Origin: Arthrobacter sp. OAP107
Lineage (GTDB): Bacteria > Actinomycetota > Actinomycetes > Actinomycetales > Micrococcaceae
Direction of reading: 5' to 3'
NCBI RefSeq assembly: GCF_040546765.1
Contig: NZ_JBEPOK010000002.1
Location: 124,001-188,000 of the forward strand
DNA: 64,000 nt
Shown here: one piece after another, positions 25,642 through 34,234 of the stretch
How the letters are laid out: the number at the start of each line of letters is the position of its first letter
Numbering within the stretch: the stretch's first letter is position 1
The notes under the pieces: generated by a model
Told to the model about the DNA's origin: nothing
The model's database searches: none
The model's input: only the letters and a program-made list of their open reading frames with translations
Translations under genes and position numbers: made by a program

Positions 25642-25729
25642 CGCTCCTGCCAAACTCATGGATCTGCACCAGAAGGGGGCGCTTCTTCTATCTGCTTTCA
25701 TTCGCGTGACCGTACGGGTCAAACCCGTA

Positions 25730-25996
25730 TCAGGAGGCGGTAGAGTCCAGCAGAGTTGTGTACCCTTCGGGGCGGTGGAAGAGCCGCCGACCGGCACCAT
25801 TGTCTTGAACTAGCCATAGGAAGGATCCGTCGGTGGATAGGTCGTCCACCCTCCCTGAGATCCTGGCATTCCGCCGGTCTGAAGTTAGAAGTACGACGGC
25901 GTCGCCCGGAGCCAAGTCACGCCAAGTCGTAATCTCCTTGCGGGGCGAGTGCCAGTCCACAGGGTAGGAAGTGGTCTCGGGTTGGGCAGGGTCCAT
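25730..25996 (-). CDS. Small conserved-looking protein of unknown function
   Basis: 88 residues from the ATG at 25996, which has a strong GGAGG about 10 bp upstream. The body reads like a small beta-barrel (WRDLAPGDAVVLL, ARISGRVDDLS, FLWLVQDNGAGRRLF). Such short barrels bind nucleic acids or proteins, but no family is assigned. It is isolated between the IS and the catabolic cassette. Confidence 0.6.
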   Translation of the reverse strand: MDPAQPETTSYPVDWHSPRKEITTWRDLAPGDAVVLLTSDRRNARISGRVDDLSTDGSFLWLVQDNGAGRRLFHRPEGYTTLLDSTAS

Positions 25997-26274
25997 GGGG
26001 GTTGCACCTCCGGGAGTTTGCTGGTGATGGTGAGTGGATCAGGTGAAGCGGAGGATGTAGCCGACCCGTTCTGCCTCGGACCGGTGACATGAACCCGGGA
26101 CGTCGAGTGCGATCAGAACGGCCTCGTCGCTCCCATTAGAGCCGCTGTTCCTGCCGCGCGTCCAAGACCTACTTGCAATGAAGCTGATAGGCCTAGGCTA
26201 TTAGTGCTTTCCCTGCAGCACGGGCCAGGCCGCTCCCTTGCCGCTTGCAGGGCCCCGCTGGTTGAGGAGTTTGA

Positions 26275-27189
26275 GTGGATACCCGGAAACTAAAGTACTT
26301 TCTGGCCGTTGTGGATCACGATGGCTTTAATCGGGCCGCGGAACATCTGCTGATTGCGCAACCGTCTCTTTCGCAGACGATTGCAAGTTTGGAGAGGGAT
26401 TTGGGGGTTCCGCTGTTCCATAGAATCGGTCGGCGGGCTGTTCTCAGCGAAGCGGGGCAGGAACTTGTGGGTCCGGCCAGGTTAGTGATGCGGGATTTGG
26501 ACGCGGCTCAGTCCGCGGTTCAAGCACTTCGAGGTATCCGGAGCGGCCGGCTGGACATCATTACGATGCCGTCCCCTGGGATTGAACCCTTGACCTCCAT
26601 GATCGCCGGATTCACGCGTTCGCACCCGTCGGTTCGACTGAACGTGGTAGCCGCGTTTACCCCGGAGGAAGTCATCGAATCGGTCCGCAGCGGCAGCACC
26701 GAGGTAGGGCTCGCTGGATCACCAAACCCCATCCGGGTCCCCGGAGTGCAGGTGCTGGAGCTGGAGCGCCAGCCGCTGATCCTGATTGTGAATCCGCAGG
26801 CCGATACTTTTCGGCCTGGAACTGCTATCCAGCGGGAAGATCTGGCAGGCCACCGATTGATCGCGAGTCAGCGCGGGTCTTTGATGCGCTGGCTTGTCGA
26901 TGATGCTCTGGCCGGCGGTGTCGATCTGGAGATCGTCGTTGAGGTGGCGCACCGGACCTCTATCCTGCCGTTGGTATTGGCCGGCGTCGGGCACGCCGTC
27001 ATGCCATCATCCTGGGCCCCGCTGGCGCACAAGTCCGGGCTTCGCACCCTTCTCATCGAGCCGGTGTCCCACCTCGACGTGGCGATCCTGAGCCGAAAAC
27101 AGGACCTCACCCCAGCCGCAAAGGCTTTCCTGAAAATTGCCGAGCTGCATGTAACAAGGCCAGAAGATCCGGCTCATCAGCATTCATAG
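26275..27189 (+). CDS. LysR-type transcriptional regulator of the catabolic cassette
   Basis: 304 residues from a GTG at 26275. The winged HTH (KLKYFLAVVDHDGFNRAAEH, then LLIAQPSLSQTIASLERDLG) and the periplasmic-binding-like effector domain (about 90-300) are both complete. It reads in the same direction as the dehydrogenase/dctA/kinase genes and precedes them by 134 bp, whereas LysR genes are usually divergent from their target. The likely effector is the cassette's substrate (tartrate or malate) or a derivative. The target and effector are inferred. Confidence 0.85.
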   Translation: MDTRKLKYFLAVVDHDGFNRAAEHLLIAQPSLSQTIASLERDLGVPLFHRIGRRAVLSEAGQELVGPARLVMRDLDAAQSAVQALRGIRSGRLDIITMPSPGIEPLTSMIAGFTRSHPSVRLNVVAAFTPEEVIESVRSGSTEVGLAGSPNPIRVPGVQVLELERQPLILIVNPQADTFRPGTAIQREDLAGHRLIASQRGSLMRWLVDDALAGGVDLEIVVEVAHRTSILPLVLAGVGHAVMPSSWAPLAHKSGLRTLLIEPVSHLDVAILSRKQDLTPAAKAFLKIAELHVTRPEDPAHQHS

Positions 27190-27322
27190 GCCGATCCTAT
27201 TTAGCGGATTGAATCTTAGTCTTGGACGCGGGTCGGTGGGCGCCCGTCTACTTGAAGAGGAAAGAACGGTGTGACCCTGCTAACAGGCAAGCACCCAATA
27301 CTCAACGAGGAGACACATCACC

Positions 27323-28420
27323 ATGAGCACCACCCAGAAGTTCAACATTGCTTCGATCCCCGCAGACGGCGTGGGCAAGGAAGTTGTTGCAGCAGGCCGC
27401 CGCGTCCTGGACGCCCTGGCCGAAAACTCCAGCGGCAAGTTCGCCTTCGACTGGACCGAGTTCCCTTGGGGTTCTGAGTACTACGCACAGACCGGGCAGA
27501 TGATGGACCCCAAGGGCCTGGATGCCCTCAAGGACTTCGACGCCATCTACTTCGGAGCCGTCGGCTGGGAAAACGTCCCGGACCACATCAGCCTCTGGGG
27601 CCTGCGCCTGAACATCACCCAGAACTTTGACCAGTGGGCCAACATCCGCCCCGTGAAGTTCCTCCCCGGTGTCCAGTCCCCGCTGCGCAAGGCCGATAAC
27701 ACCGAGCTCGACTGGGTGGTGGTCCGCGAAAACAGCGAAGGTGAATACGCAGGCCTGGGTGGCCGCAACCTCAGCGGCCGCGGCCCCGGCAACGAGGTGG
27801 CCCTGCAGACCGCCCTGTTCACCGAAAAGGGCTGCGAACGCATCATGCGCTTCGCCTTCGACCTGGCCCGGACTCGCACGGTCAAGAAGGTGTCCTCGGT
27901 GACCAAGTCCAACGCCCAGCAGTACGGCATGGTCCTCTGGGATGAAGTCTTCAACCGCGTGGCTAAGGACTACCCGGACGTCCAGACCGAAAGCGTCCTG
28001 GTGGATGCAATGAGCGCCAAGTTCATCCTCAAGCCCGAGGACCTCTCCGTGGTGGTGGCGTCTAACCTGAACGCGGACATCCTCTCCGACCTCGGCTCCG
28101 CCCTGGCCGGAAGCCTGGGTCTGGCCGCCAGCGCCAACCTGAACCCGGAGCGCCGCTTCCCGTCCATGTTCGAGCCGGTCCATGGCTCTGCCCCGGACAT
28201 CGCCGGCAAGGGCATCAGCAACCCGATCGGCGCCATCGCCTCCGCTGCCCTGATGCTGGACCACTTCGGCCTGCACGAGGAAGCCCGCCGGGTCGAAGCC
28301 GCCATCGAAGCAGCCACCGGCGCCGGCCACCTGACCCGCGACGTCGGAGGCGACGCCAACACCGAGGACGTCACCGAAGCCATCATCAAGGCCCTGACGC
28401 TCGCCCCGGCAGCAGTCTAA
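27323..28420 (+). CDS. Tartrate dehydrogenase / D-malate dehydrogenase
   Basis: 365 residues, full length for the isocitrate/isopropylmalate dehydrogenase superfamily, with GAGGAGA before the ATG. The family-specific segment VGWENVPDHISLWGLRLNIT and the substrate-binding RENSEGEY are present, as are the Mg-binding aspartates (VDAMSAKF, LNADILSDLGS) and the NAD-binding EPVHGSAPDIAG. This subgroup oxidises D-malate to pyruvate and acts on tartrate, converting meso-tartrate to D-glycerate. The glycerate kinase and pyruvate kinase downstream support a tartrate route to pyruvate. Confidence 0.85.
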   Translation: MSTTQKFNIASIPADGVGKEVVAAGRRVLDALAENSSGKFAFDWTEFPWGSEYYAQTGQMMDPKGLDALKDFDAIYFGAVGWENVPDHISLWGLRLNITQNFDQWANIRPVKFLPGVQSPLRKADNTELDWVVVRENSEGEYAGLGGRNLSGRGPGNEVALQTALFTEKGCERIMRFAFDLARTRTVKKVSSVTKSNAQQYGMVLWDEVFNRVAKDYPDVQTESVLVDAMSAKFILKPEDLSVVVASNLNADILSDLGSALAGSLGLAASANLNPERRFPSMFEPVHGSAPDIAGKGISNPIGAIASAALMLDHFGLHEEARRVEAAIEAATGAGHLTRDVGGDANTEDVTEAIIKALTLAPAAV

Positions 28421-28434
28421 GCAAGCAGTACCCC

Positions 28435-28455
28435 CGGCACCGACATTGGGTGCCG
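28435..28455. other. Intercistronic hairpin
   Basis: CGGCACC / GGTGCCG stem with a 7-base loop between the dehydrogenase and dctA genes, without a U-run. It probably tunes the relative mRNA stability or acts as a partial terminator within the operon. Confidence 0.45.
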
Positions 28456-28557
28456 GTGCCAAGCACGGGGCGGGTGGTGAAGCAGTACCGCCGCCCGCCC
28501 CGCACCAATCTTTCTTCAGAACATCCTCCAGCGACATTCCACAATGAGGTAGGAATC

Positions 28558-30039
28558 ATGGACCACATCACCACCGCCGGTAACGCTAAACCGGCCAACA
28601 AACCCCGCTGGTACAAGCAGTTGTACTTCTGGGTATTGACCGCGATCGTCATCGGCATCCTGGTCGGCTGGCTCGCCCCGTCCACCGGTATCGCCATGGA
28701 ACCCATCGGCACTACCTTCGTGAACGCGATGAAGATGCTCATCGGCCCCATCGTCTTCCTCACGATCGTGGGTGGCATCGCCAGTGTCGCTGACCTGAAG
28801 AAGGTCGGCATGACCGGGCTGAAGGCGCTGACCTACTTCCAGGTCGGCACCATCTGCGCCCTGGCCTTCGGGCTGGTGGCCATTAACGTATTCCGCCTTG
28901 GCGAAGGCGTGAACGCCGACCCGGGCAGCATTAAAACCTCTGACTCGGCCGCGAAGCTGATCGACGCCGGCCAGCACCAGGAATGGTGGGAATTCATCAC
29001 CCACATCATCCCCACCAGCATCGTGCAGCCTTTCGTGGCGGGTGACATCCTGCAGATCATCTTCATCGCCGTGGTCTTTGGCATCGCCCTGAATGCCATG
29101 GGTAAGGTGGGCGCCCCGGTCCTGGACGGTGTGCAGCGCCTCACCGGGGTCATGTTCAAGATCCTGAGCTTCATCATGAAAGCGGCACCGCTTGGCGCTT
29201 TCGGCGCCATGGCATTCGCTGTCGGCAAGTACGGCGTCTCGTCCCTGACCAGCATGGGTGGCCTGATCGCACTGTTCTACGCCACGTCGATCCTGTTCGT
29301 GGTGGTGGTCCTGGGCTCGGTCATGGCGTTCCTTAAGCTGAACATCTTCAGCATGATCCGGCACCTCAAAGAGGAATACATGCTCATCCTGGGCACCTCC
29401 ACGGCCGAACCCGCCCTGCCCGGCCTGATGCGCAAGCTCGAGCATGCCGGCGTCAAGAAGGAAACGGTCGGCCTGGTGGTTCCCACCGGCTACAGCTTCA
29501 ACTTGGACGGTGCGGCCATCTACTTGTCCCTGGCCGCCCTTTACATCGCCCAGGCCACCAATACCCACCTGACTATCGGCCAGCAACTGGGCCTGCTCGC
29601 CGTCATGCTCTTGACCTCCAAGGGCGCAGCAGGCGTCGCCGGCGGCGGCTTCATCGCCCTGACGGCCACCCTGGCCACCATCGGCACGATCCCGGCCGCC
29701 GGCATCATGCTCATCTTCGGCATCGACAAGTTCATGTCCGAATGCCGCGCCCTGGTGAACTTCACCGGCAACGCGGTGGCCACCCTGTTCATCGCCTGGT
29801 GGGACCGTACCCTGGACGCTGACCGCGTCCGCCGCGTCTTTGCCGGCGAAACCGTCGAACCGATGCCGAACGAAGACCCCGCGCATGTCGGTGACGTTAC
29901 AGACATCGATGATGACCTCGTCGAATACGGCCACCACTCTCCCAGGCAGCAGGAATCCGCGGGTGCGGCCCCTAAACACGCTGTCGACGTTGTAGCACCA
30001 TCTGCTGACCCCCGTCCCGCCTACTCGGAAAAAGTCTGA
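28558..30039 (+). CDS. dctA: C4-dicarboxylate:cation symporter DctA
   Basis: 493 residues from the ATG at 28558 (AGG AGG-like site upstream). It has the DAACS architecture: eight hydrophobic segments, the serine-rich reentrant region replaced by LGTSTAEPALPGLMRKLE, and the substrate-binding GYSFNLDGAAIYLS and FMSECRALVNFTGN motifs. It imports dicarboxylates such as malate, succinate or tartrate with H+ or Na+. The C-terminal tail of about 60 residues is acidic and histidine-rich. It lies between the dehydrogenase and glycerate kinase genes, one base from the latter, so it supplies substrate for the pathway. Confidence 0.9.
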   Translation: MDHITTAGNAKPANKPRWYKQLYFWVLTAIVIGILVGWLAPSTGIAMEPIGTTFVNAMKMLIGPIVFLTIVGGIASVADLKKVGMTGLKALTYFQVGTICALAFGLVAINVFRLGEGVNADPGSIKTSDSAAKLIDAGQHQEWWEFITHIIPTSIVQPFVAGDILQIIFIAVVFGIALNAMGKVGAPVLDGVQRLTGVMFKILSFIMKAAPLGAFGAMAFAVGKYGVSSLTSMGGLIALFYATSILFVVVVLGSVMAFLKLNIFSMIRHLKEEYMLILGTSTAEPALPGLMRKLEHAGVKKETVGLVVPTGYSFNLDGAAIYLSLAALYIAQATNTHLTIGQQLGLLAVMLLTSKGAAGVAGGGFIALTATLATIGTIPAAGIMLIFGIDKFMSECRALVNFTGNAVATLFIAWWDRTLDADRVRRVFAGETVEPMPNEDPAHVGDVTDIDDDLVEYGHHSPRQQESAGAAPKHAVDVVAPSADPRPAYSEKV

Positions 30040-30040
30040 C

Positions 30041-31216
30041 ATGACCAGCACTACCGCCCTGAAAACCGTGCGGACCCTCATCGCCCCCGACAAGTTCAAA
30101 GGCAGTCTCACCGCCAATGAGGTCGCACAGGCCCTGGCAGCGGGGCTTCGCTCCGCGGCTGATGAAGCCGGCACAACGGGAGCGGTCCAGTGCGAACTGC
30201 TACCCCTGGCCGACGGCGGCGACGGCAGCGTCGAAGCCGCCGTCGCCGCGGGCTTCACCCGCCGCAGCTACACCGTCGCTGGTCCGACCGGCGACCCCGT
30301 TCAGACCAGCATCGCCTTCGACGGCACCACCGCCGTTGTCGAAGTCGCCAACACCTGCGGTCTCGCTTTGTTGCCGGGCGGCACGTTGGAGGCCTTGAAA
30401 TCCTCCAGCCGTGGGTTCGGAGACGCGGTTCTGTTCGCGCTCAGCCTCCGCCCTGCCAGAATTGTCCTGGCTTTGGGCGGCAGCGCCAGCACCGACGGCG
30501 GCATGGGCATGCTGTCCGCCCTCGGCTTCACCTTCTACGACGGGCAAGGTCACCAGCTCGATGGAAGCGGAACAGCGCTGGGACAAATAGAATCCATCCA
30601 CCGAACCCCGTTGCCCGAACTTGTCGATACAGAACTGATCGTCGCCAGCGATGTCCACAACCCCCTCCGCGGCCCCAACGGGGCACCCGCAGTCTTCGGG
30701 CCCCAAAAAGGCGCCACACCAGAGCAAGTGGCGTTCCTGGATGAAAGCCTGGGCCACTTCGTGATCAAAATGGCAGAAGCAGGATTCGCCGACGCAGAGG
30801 CGCTGGCAGCACACGAAGGCGCAGGGAGCGCCGGAGGGCTTGGCTACGCCTGCCTGCTGCTGGGGGCGAAACAGGTCTCGGGGGCTGACTACTTCCTTGA
30901 TCTGCTGGACTTCAACGGGCGCAAGGACCACTGCGATGTAGTGATCACCGGGGAAGGCAGCATCGACGAACAAACCCTCGCCGGGAAACTCCCTGCTGCG
31001 GTGGCCCGGCGCTCAGGCAACCGCCCCATCATCGCCGTTGCCGGACGCTCCCTGCTTCCCAAGGAGCGGTGGTCAGAAATGGATCTGACCCGTGTATTCA
31101 CCTTGGCCGAGTACACCGACCGGGACTCATCCAAAGACCCCCAACTTTCCGCTGCGCTGCTGCAAAAAATCGGCAAAGACATCGGAACAAGCCTCCTGCA
31201 GCTCAGCTTCACTTAG
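30041..31216 (+). CDS. Glycerate 2-kinase (GlxK/GarK family)
   Basis: 391 residues, beginning one base after dctA ends. Motifs of the type II glycerate kinase family are visible: APDKFKGSLTA at the N-terminus, PLADGGDGSVEA, ALGGSASTDGGMGML, and GEGSIDEQTLAGK in the C-terminal lobe. It phosphorylates D-glycerate to 2-phosphoglycerate. In this cassette it uses the product of tartrate dehydrogenase, and the pathway continues through enolase (chromosomal) to the pyruvate kinase encoded next. A strong terminator follows. Confidence 0.9.
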   Translation: MTSTTALKTVRTLIAPDKFKGSLTANEVAQALAAGLRSAADEAGTTGAVQCELLPLADGGDGSVEAAVAAGFTRRSYTVAGPTGDPVQTSIAFDGTTAVVEVANTCGLALLPGGTLEALKSSSRGFGDAVLFALSLRPARIVLALGGSASTDGGMGMLSALGFTFYDGQGHQLDGSGTALGQIESIHRTPLPELVDTELIVASDVHNPLRGPNGAPAVFGPQKGATPEQVAFLDESLGHFVIKMAEAGFADAEALAAHEGAGSAGGLGYACLLLGAKQVSGADYFLDLLDFNGRKDHCDVVITGEGSIDEQTLAGKLPAAVARRSGNRPIIAVAGRSLLPKERWSEMDLTRVFTLAEYTDRDSSKDPQLSAALLQKIGKDIGTSLLQLSFT

Positions 31217-31230
31217 CGCGGGAAACCAAG

Positions 31231-31267
31231 GCACCCGCCCGAGGGTCACACGGGCGGGTGCTTTTTT
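31231..31267 (+). terminator. Strong intrinsic terminator
   Basis: An 11-bp perfect GC stem GCACCCGCCCG / CGGGCGGGTGC, 9-base loop, then T6. It ends the dehydrogenase/dctA/kinase operon 15 bp after the glycerate kinase stop, so pyruvate kinase has its own promoter. Confidence 0.9.
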
Positions 31268-31380
31268 GTGGCAAGCCCCACGGCGCCTGACCCGACACCC
31301 ACTACCCAAGGGCATTCGAAGCACCACAGACCCAAATTCAGGCTCAACATCAAATCCGCAAGAGAACCAATGGTAGGTAT

Positions 31381-32877
31381 ATGAGACGCGCAAAAATTGT
31401 GGCTACGTTTGGCCCGGCAATTGCCAGCTACGAAAACACCCTGGCGGTGCTGGAAGCCGGCGTTGACGTCGCCCGCATGAACATGAGCCACGGCCACTAC
31501 ACCGTGCACGATAACACCTACGAAAACGTCCGCAAAGCAGCAGAAGAGTTGGGCAAGGCCGTGGCGATCATGGCCGACCTGCAGGGTCCCAAGATCCGCC
31601 TGGGCCGCTTCGTCGATGGCCCGCACGCGCTGGCCGTGGGTGACATCTTCACCATCACCACCGAGGATGTTCCCGGCACCAAGGACATTTGCTCCACCAC
31701 GCTGAAGAGCCTCACCGAGGACGTCAAGGTGGGCGACGCCCTGCTGATCGACGACGGCAAGGTGGCACTGCGCGCCATCGAGGTCGACGACGTCAAGGTG
31801 GTCGCCGAGGTGACCGTCGGCGGAATGGTGTCCAACAACAAGGGCATCAACCTTCCGGGCGTGGCCGTCAACGTTCCCGCGCTGAGCGAAAAAGACGAGG
31901 ACGACCTCCGCTGGGCCATGCGCCGCGGCGTTGACCTGGTGGCCCTCTCCTTCGTCCGCGACGCCTCCGACATCACCCGCGTGCACGAGATCATGGACGA
32001 GGAAGGCCGCCGCGTGCCGGTCATCGCCAAGATCGAAAAGCCGCAGGCCGTTGAACAGCTGCCCGAAATCATCGACGCGTTCGACGCCATCATGGTGGCC
32101 CGTGGCGACCTCGGTGTGGAGCTGCCACTGGAGGAAGTGCCGATCGTCCAGAAGCGCGCCATTGAACTGGCCCGCCGCTGGGCCAAGCCGGTCATCGTGG
32201 CCACCCAGGTCCTCGAATCCATGATCGACAACCCGCGCCCCACCCGTGCAGAGGCATCCGACTGCGCCAACGCCGTCCTGGACGGTGCTGACGCGGTCAT
32301 GCTCTCCGGCGAGACCAGCGTGGGCAAGTACCCGATCGAAACTGTGAAGGTCATGGCCCGGATCATCGAGTCCACCGAGGTCCATGGCCTGGAGCGCGTC
32401 CCCCCGCTGGGAACCAAGCCAAAGACCCGCGGCGGCGCCATCACCCGTGCCGCCGTCGAAATCGCCGACCAGCTGGACGCCAAGTACATTTGTACCTTCA
32501 CCCAGTCCGGTGACTCAGCCCGGCGCCTGTCCCGCCTGCGTCCCATCAAGCCGGTCTTCGCCTTCACCCCGGTGGAGCACGTGTGGAACCAGCTTGCACT
32601 GACGTGGGGCATCCAGCCGGTGCTGGTCCAGATGGTGGACCACACCGATGCCATGACCGCACAGGTTGACCGCAGCCTCATGGAGATGGGCCTGGTGCAG
32701 GACGGTGACCTGGTAGTCATCGCCGCCGGTTCGCCTCCCGGAAAGGCCGGCTCCACCAACTCGCTGAAGGTGCACAAGGTTGGCGACCTCGCCGACTCCA
32801 CCCCCGGAGGAGTGAGTGGCAGCAACCGCGAAAAGCTCGGCCCCTGGTCGGAGACCACAAATCCTCGTTTGAACTGA
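31381..32877 (+). CDS. pyk: Pyruvate kinase
   Basis: 498 residues, complete. Active-site motifs are present: KIVATFGPA, RMNMSHG, DLQGPKIRLG, the catalytic-lysine motif VIAKIEKPQAVE, and MVARGDLGVELP; the C-terminal allosteric domain follows. It converts phosphoenolpyruvate and ADP to pyruvate and ATP. A plasmid-borne extra copy placed after a glycerate kinase gene suggests a dedicated drain for 2-phosphoglycerate made from tartrate or glycerate. The ATG is preceded by only a weak ribosome site (TGGTAGG region). Confidence 0.95.
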   Translation: MRRAKIVATFGPAIASYENTLAVLEAGVDVARMNMSHGHYTVHDNTYENVRKAAEELGKAVAIMADLQGPKIRLGRFVDGPHALAVGDIFTITTEDVPGTKDICSTTLKSLTEDVKVGDALLIDDGKVALRAIEVDDVKVVAEVTVGGMVSNNKGINLPGVAVNVPALSEKDEDDLRWAMRRGVDLVALSFVRDASDITRVHEIMDEEGRRVPVIAKIEKPQAVEQLPEIIDAFDAIMVARGDLGVELPLEEVPIVQKRAIELARRWAKPVIVATQVLESMIDNPRPTRAEASDCANAVLDGADAVMLSGETSVGKYPIETVKVMARIIESTEVHGLERVPPLGTKPKTRGGAITRAAVEIADQLDAKYICTFTQSGDSARRLSRLRPIKPVFAFTPVEHVWNQLALTWGIQPVLVQMVDHTDAMTAQVDRSLMEMGLVQDGDLVVIAAGSPPGKAGSTNSLKVHKVGDLADSTPGGVSGSNREKLGPWSETTNPRLN

Positions 32878-33263
32878 AAGAAGAACTGTCTTACATCGCC
32901 GGGGAGGAATTCTTGTGCGCCGCCACTGCGCAACAGAGAGCTACCCCATAACTCCCGACTGAGGAAGCGGTGGATGAACGGAAATGGATCCCGATCGTGC
33001 ATCTTCCCGGGTTCTGGGTGAGCTTGTGAAAGCTACATAAGAGATCGTCTCAAAACCCTTGACTTCTAAGACGTCTCACCAAGACCAGAGACAGTGTCTC
33101 GAAAAGTAACAGCTTTTCAAGACAGTGACGCGGGCCTCAGTAGAGACAAAGGCGGCCGCGCGAACGGGCGGAACAGCCTGCCACTCGACGTTTCATAAAG
33201 GCGTCTCGCAGTAAATCGTCTCGCCGCGGGTGCATCGGGGGCTTTTCGAGTCAAAATTGCCTC
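32878..33263. other. Candidate resolution site before the second serine recombinase
   Basis: No gene seen. From 33040 to 33226 the sequence is dense in GAGAC/GTCTC: GAGATCGTCTC (33041), AAGACGTCTCACC (33069), GAGACAGTGTCTCG (33088), GAGACAAAGG (33143), GGCGTCTCGC and ATCGTCTCGC (about 33202-33222). Several of these are palindromic, as expected for resolvase dimer sites, and they stop 40 bp before the recombinase ATG. This looks like a multi-subsite res region. Confidence 0.55.
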
Positions 33264-33860
33264 GTGAGGCTACTGGGTTACACCCGCGTCAGTACTTCCA
33301 GCCAGGACGCCCAGCTGCAGCTGGATGCACTGGTTGCCGCCGGTGTGCAAAAGCGTGACGTCTTCGCCGACGTCACCTCCGGCAGCAAGACGGCGATCGA
33401 ACGGCCCGGCATGAAAAGACTCCTCGAGTACGCCGAGGAAGGCGACATCATTGTCGTGTGGCGGGTCGACCGGCTGGGCCGGTCGCTGATCGACGTGCTG
33501 AACACGGTGGCCCTGCTGCGCGGCCGCGGTGTCCAGGTCCGGTCTATCTCCGATGGCATCGACCCGGCAACCTCCACCGGCCGGTTGATGTTGAACATGC
33601 TCGCAACTCTTGCGGAGTATGAACGCGAGCTCATCGTCGAGCGCGTCAATGCCGGCATCGCGGCAGCACGCCAGAACGGCACACGCTTCGGCCGCCCGCT
33701 GTCTGACCCGGCCGTCATCGCGGACAAACTCGCAATCGCCCAAGACGCCCGCGCCAAGGGCCGTACCGCCGAGGACGCTGCTCGTCTCGTTGGCTGGAGC
33801 CGCGCAACGCTCTACCGCCACCAGCAAGCCCATGCTGCAGGCGAAAGCACCATGACTTAG
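33264..33860 (+). CDS. Serine recombinase/resolvase
   Basis: 198 residues, from a GTG-type start at 33264. Catalytic serine in LGYTRVSTSSQDAQLQLDAL, followed by VVWRVDRLGRSL, MLATLAEYERELIVERVNAG and a C-terminal HTH (TAEDAARLVGWSRATLYRHQ). It is a typical Tn3-type resolvase/invertase of normal length. The GAGAC-rich region directly upstream is its likely target. No transposase is next to it, so it may act in plasmid multimer resolution or be a transposon remnant. It differs from the recombinase at 10000-10602 though both have GAGACAAAGG nearby. Confidence 0.9.
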   Translation: MRLLGYTRVSTSSQDAQLQLDALVAAGVQKRDVFADVTSGSKTAIERPGMKRLLEYAEEGDIIVVWRVDRLGRSLIDVLNTVALLRGRGVQVRSISDGIDPATSTGRLMLNMLATLAEYERELIVERVNAGIAAARQNGTRFGRPLSDPAVIADKLAIAQDARAKGRTAEDAARLVGWSRATLYRHQQAHAAGESTMT

Positions 33861-33966
33861 CCCGGAAACTACGCGCGGCCTAACTTGGGTTTCCGGCTTC
33901 ACTTAGCCAGCGCCCAGATCTACCGCACGGACCTCGCTTCGCTCGGGCTGTAGAAGCGCTTTTCTG

Positions 33967-34157
33967 TTTTTTGCTGCTGTCCTGCGGATCGTACGTGCCC
34001 GCTCCACCGGCTCAACCGTCCTGCGGACGGCTGCGCAGCCGATGCCTTGTGTCGGCGCTTCGCTTATTTCCTCCCACAATCCATCCGCTGCTTGCCCTTC
34101 GGGTTGCCCCGGCTCCGTCGGGCACAGCTACGCGATGCTTCGCCAGCAGGCAAAAAA
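33967..34157 (+). ncRNA. Structured repeat element, copy B
   Basis: The most diverged copy. Closing stem TTTTTTGCTGCTG / CAGCAGGCAAAAAA with one bulged G. Where copies A, C and D pair GTCTA with TAGAC, this copy pairs CAACC with GGTTG at the same place, and the first inner hairpin is CCGTCC / GGACGG instead of CCCCTT / AAGGGG (A) or GCCCC / GGGGC (C, D). GGATCGTACGTG, CTTATTTCC and GGGCACAGCT remain conserved. The dprA gene starts 78 bp after its end. Confidence 0.6.
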
Positions 34158-34170
34158 CGCCCGGGGAGAG

Positions 34171-34234
34171 GGGACGCTGGCCGGTCACCAAGGCCGCCCG
34201 CTCACCGGATCCTCAGCAAAGGACAAGAGAAACC
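34171..34234 (+). promoter_or_regulatory. Shared leader block before dprA
   Basis: Contains GCTGGCCGGTCACCA (34176-34190), then a CCGCCC run, ATCCTCAGCAAAGGAC and AACCATG. The same sequence of motifs with similar spacing is found before the DUF4192 gene and the ParB-like gene, and in a fourth place at 38027-38041. The AAAGGAC is the ribosome site. Confidence 0.6.

Noticed and set aside
27302..28537. A 411-residue frame antisense to the tartrate dehydrogenase gene
   Set aside because: Same reason: third-position GC bias creates an open antisense frame without family features.
28516..30258. A 580-residue open frame antisense to dctA
   Set aside because: It mirrors the codon structure of dctA on the other strand (high-GC shadow), is rich in His/Asp/Gly, and shows no domain.
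31246..33002. Long antisense frames over pyruvate kinase
   Set aside because: Shadow frames of a strongly biased high-GC gene; the sense frame has all catalytic motifs.
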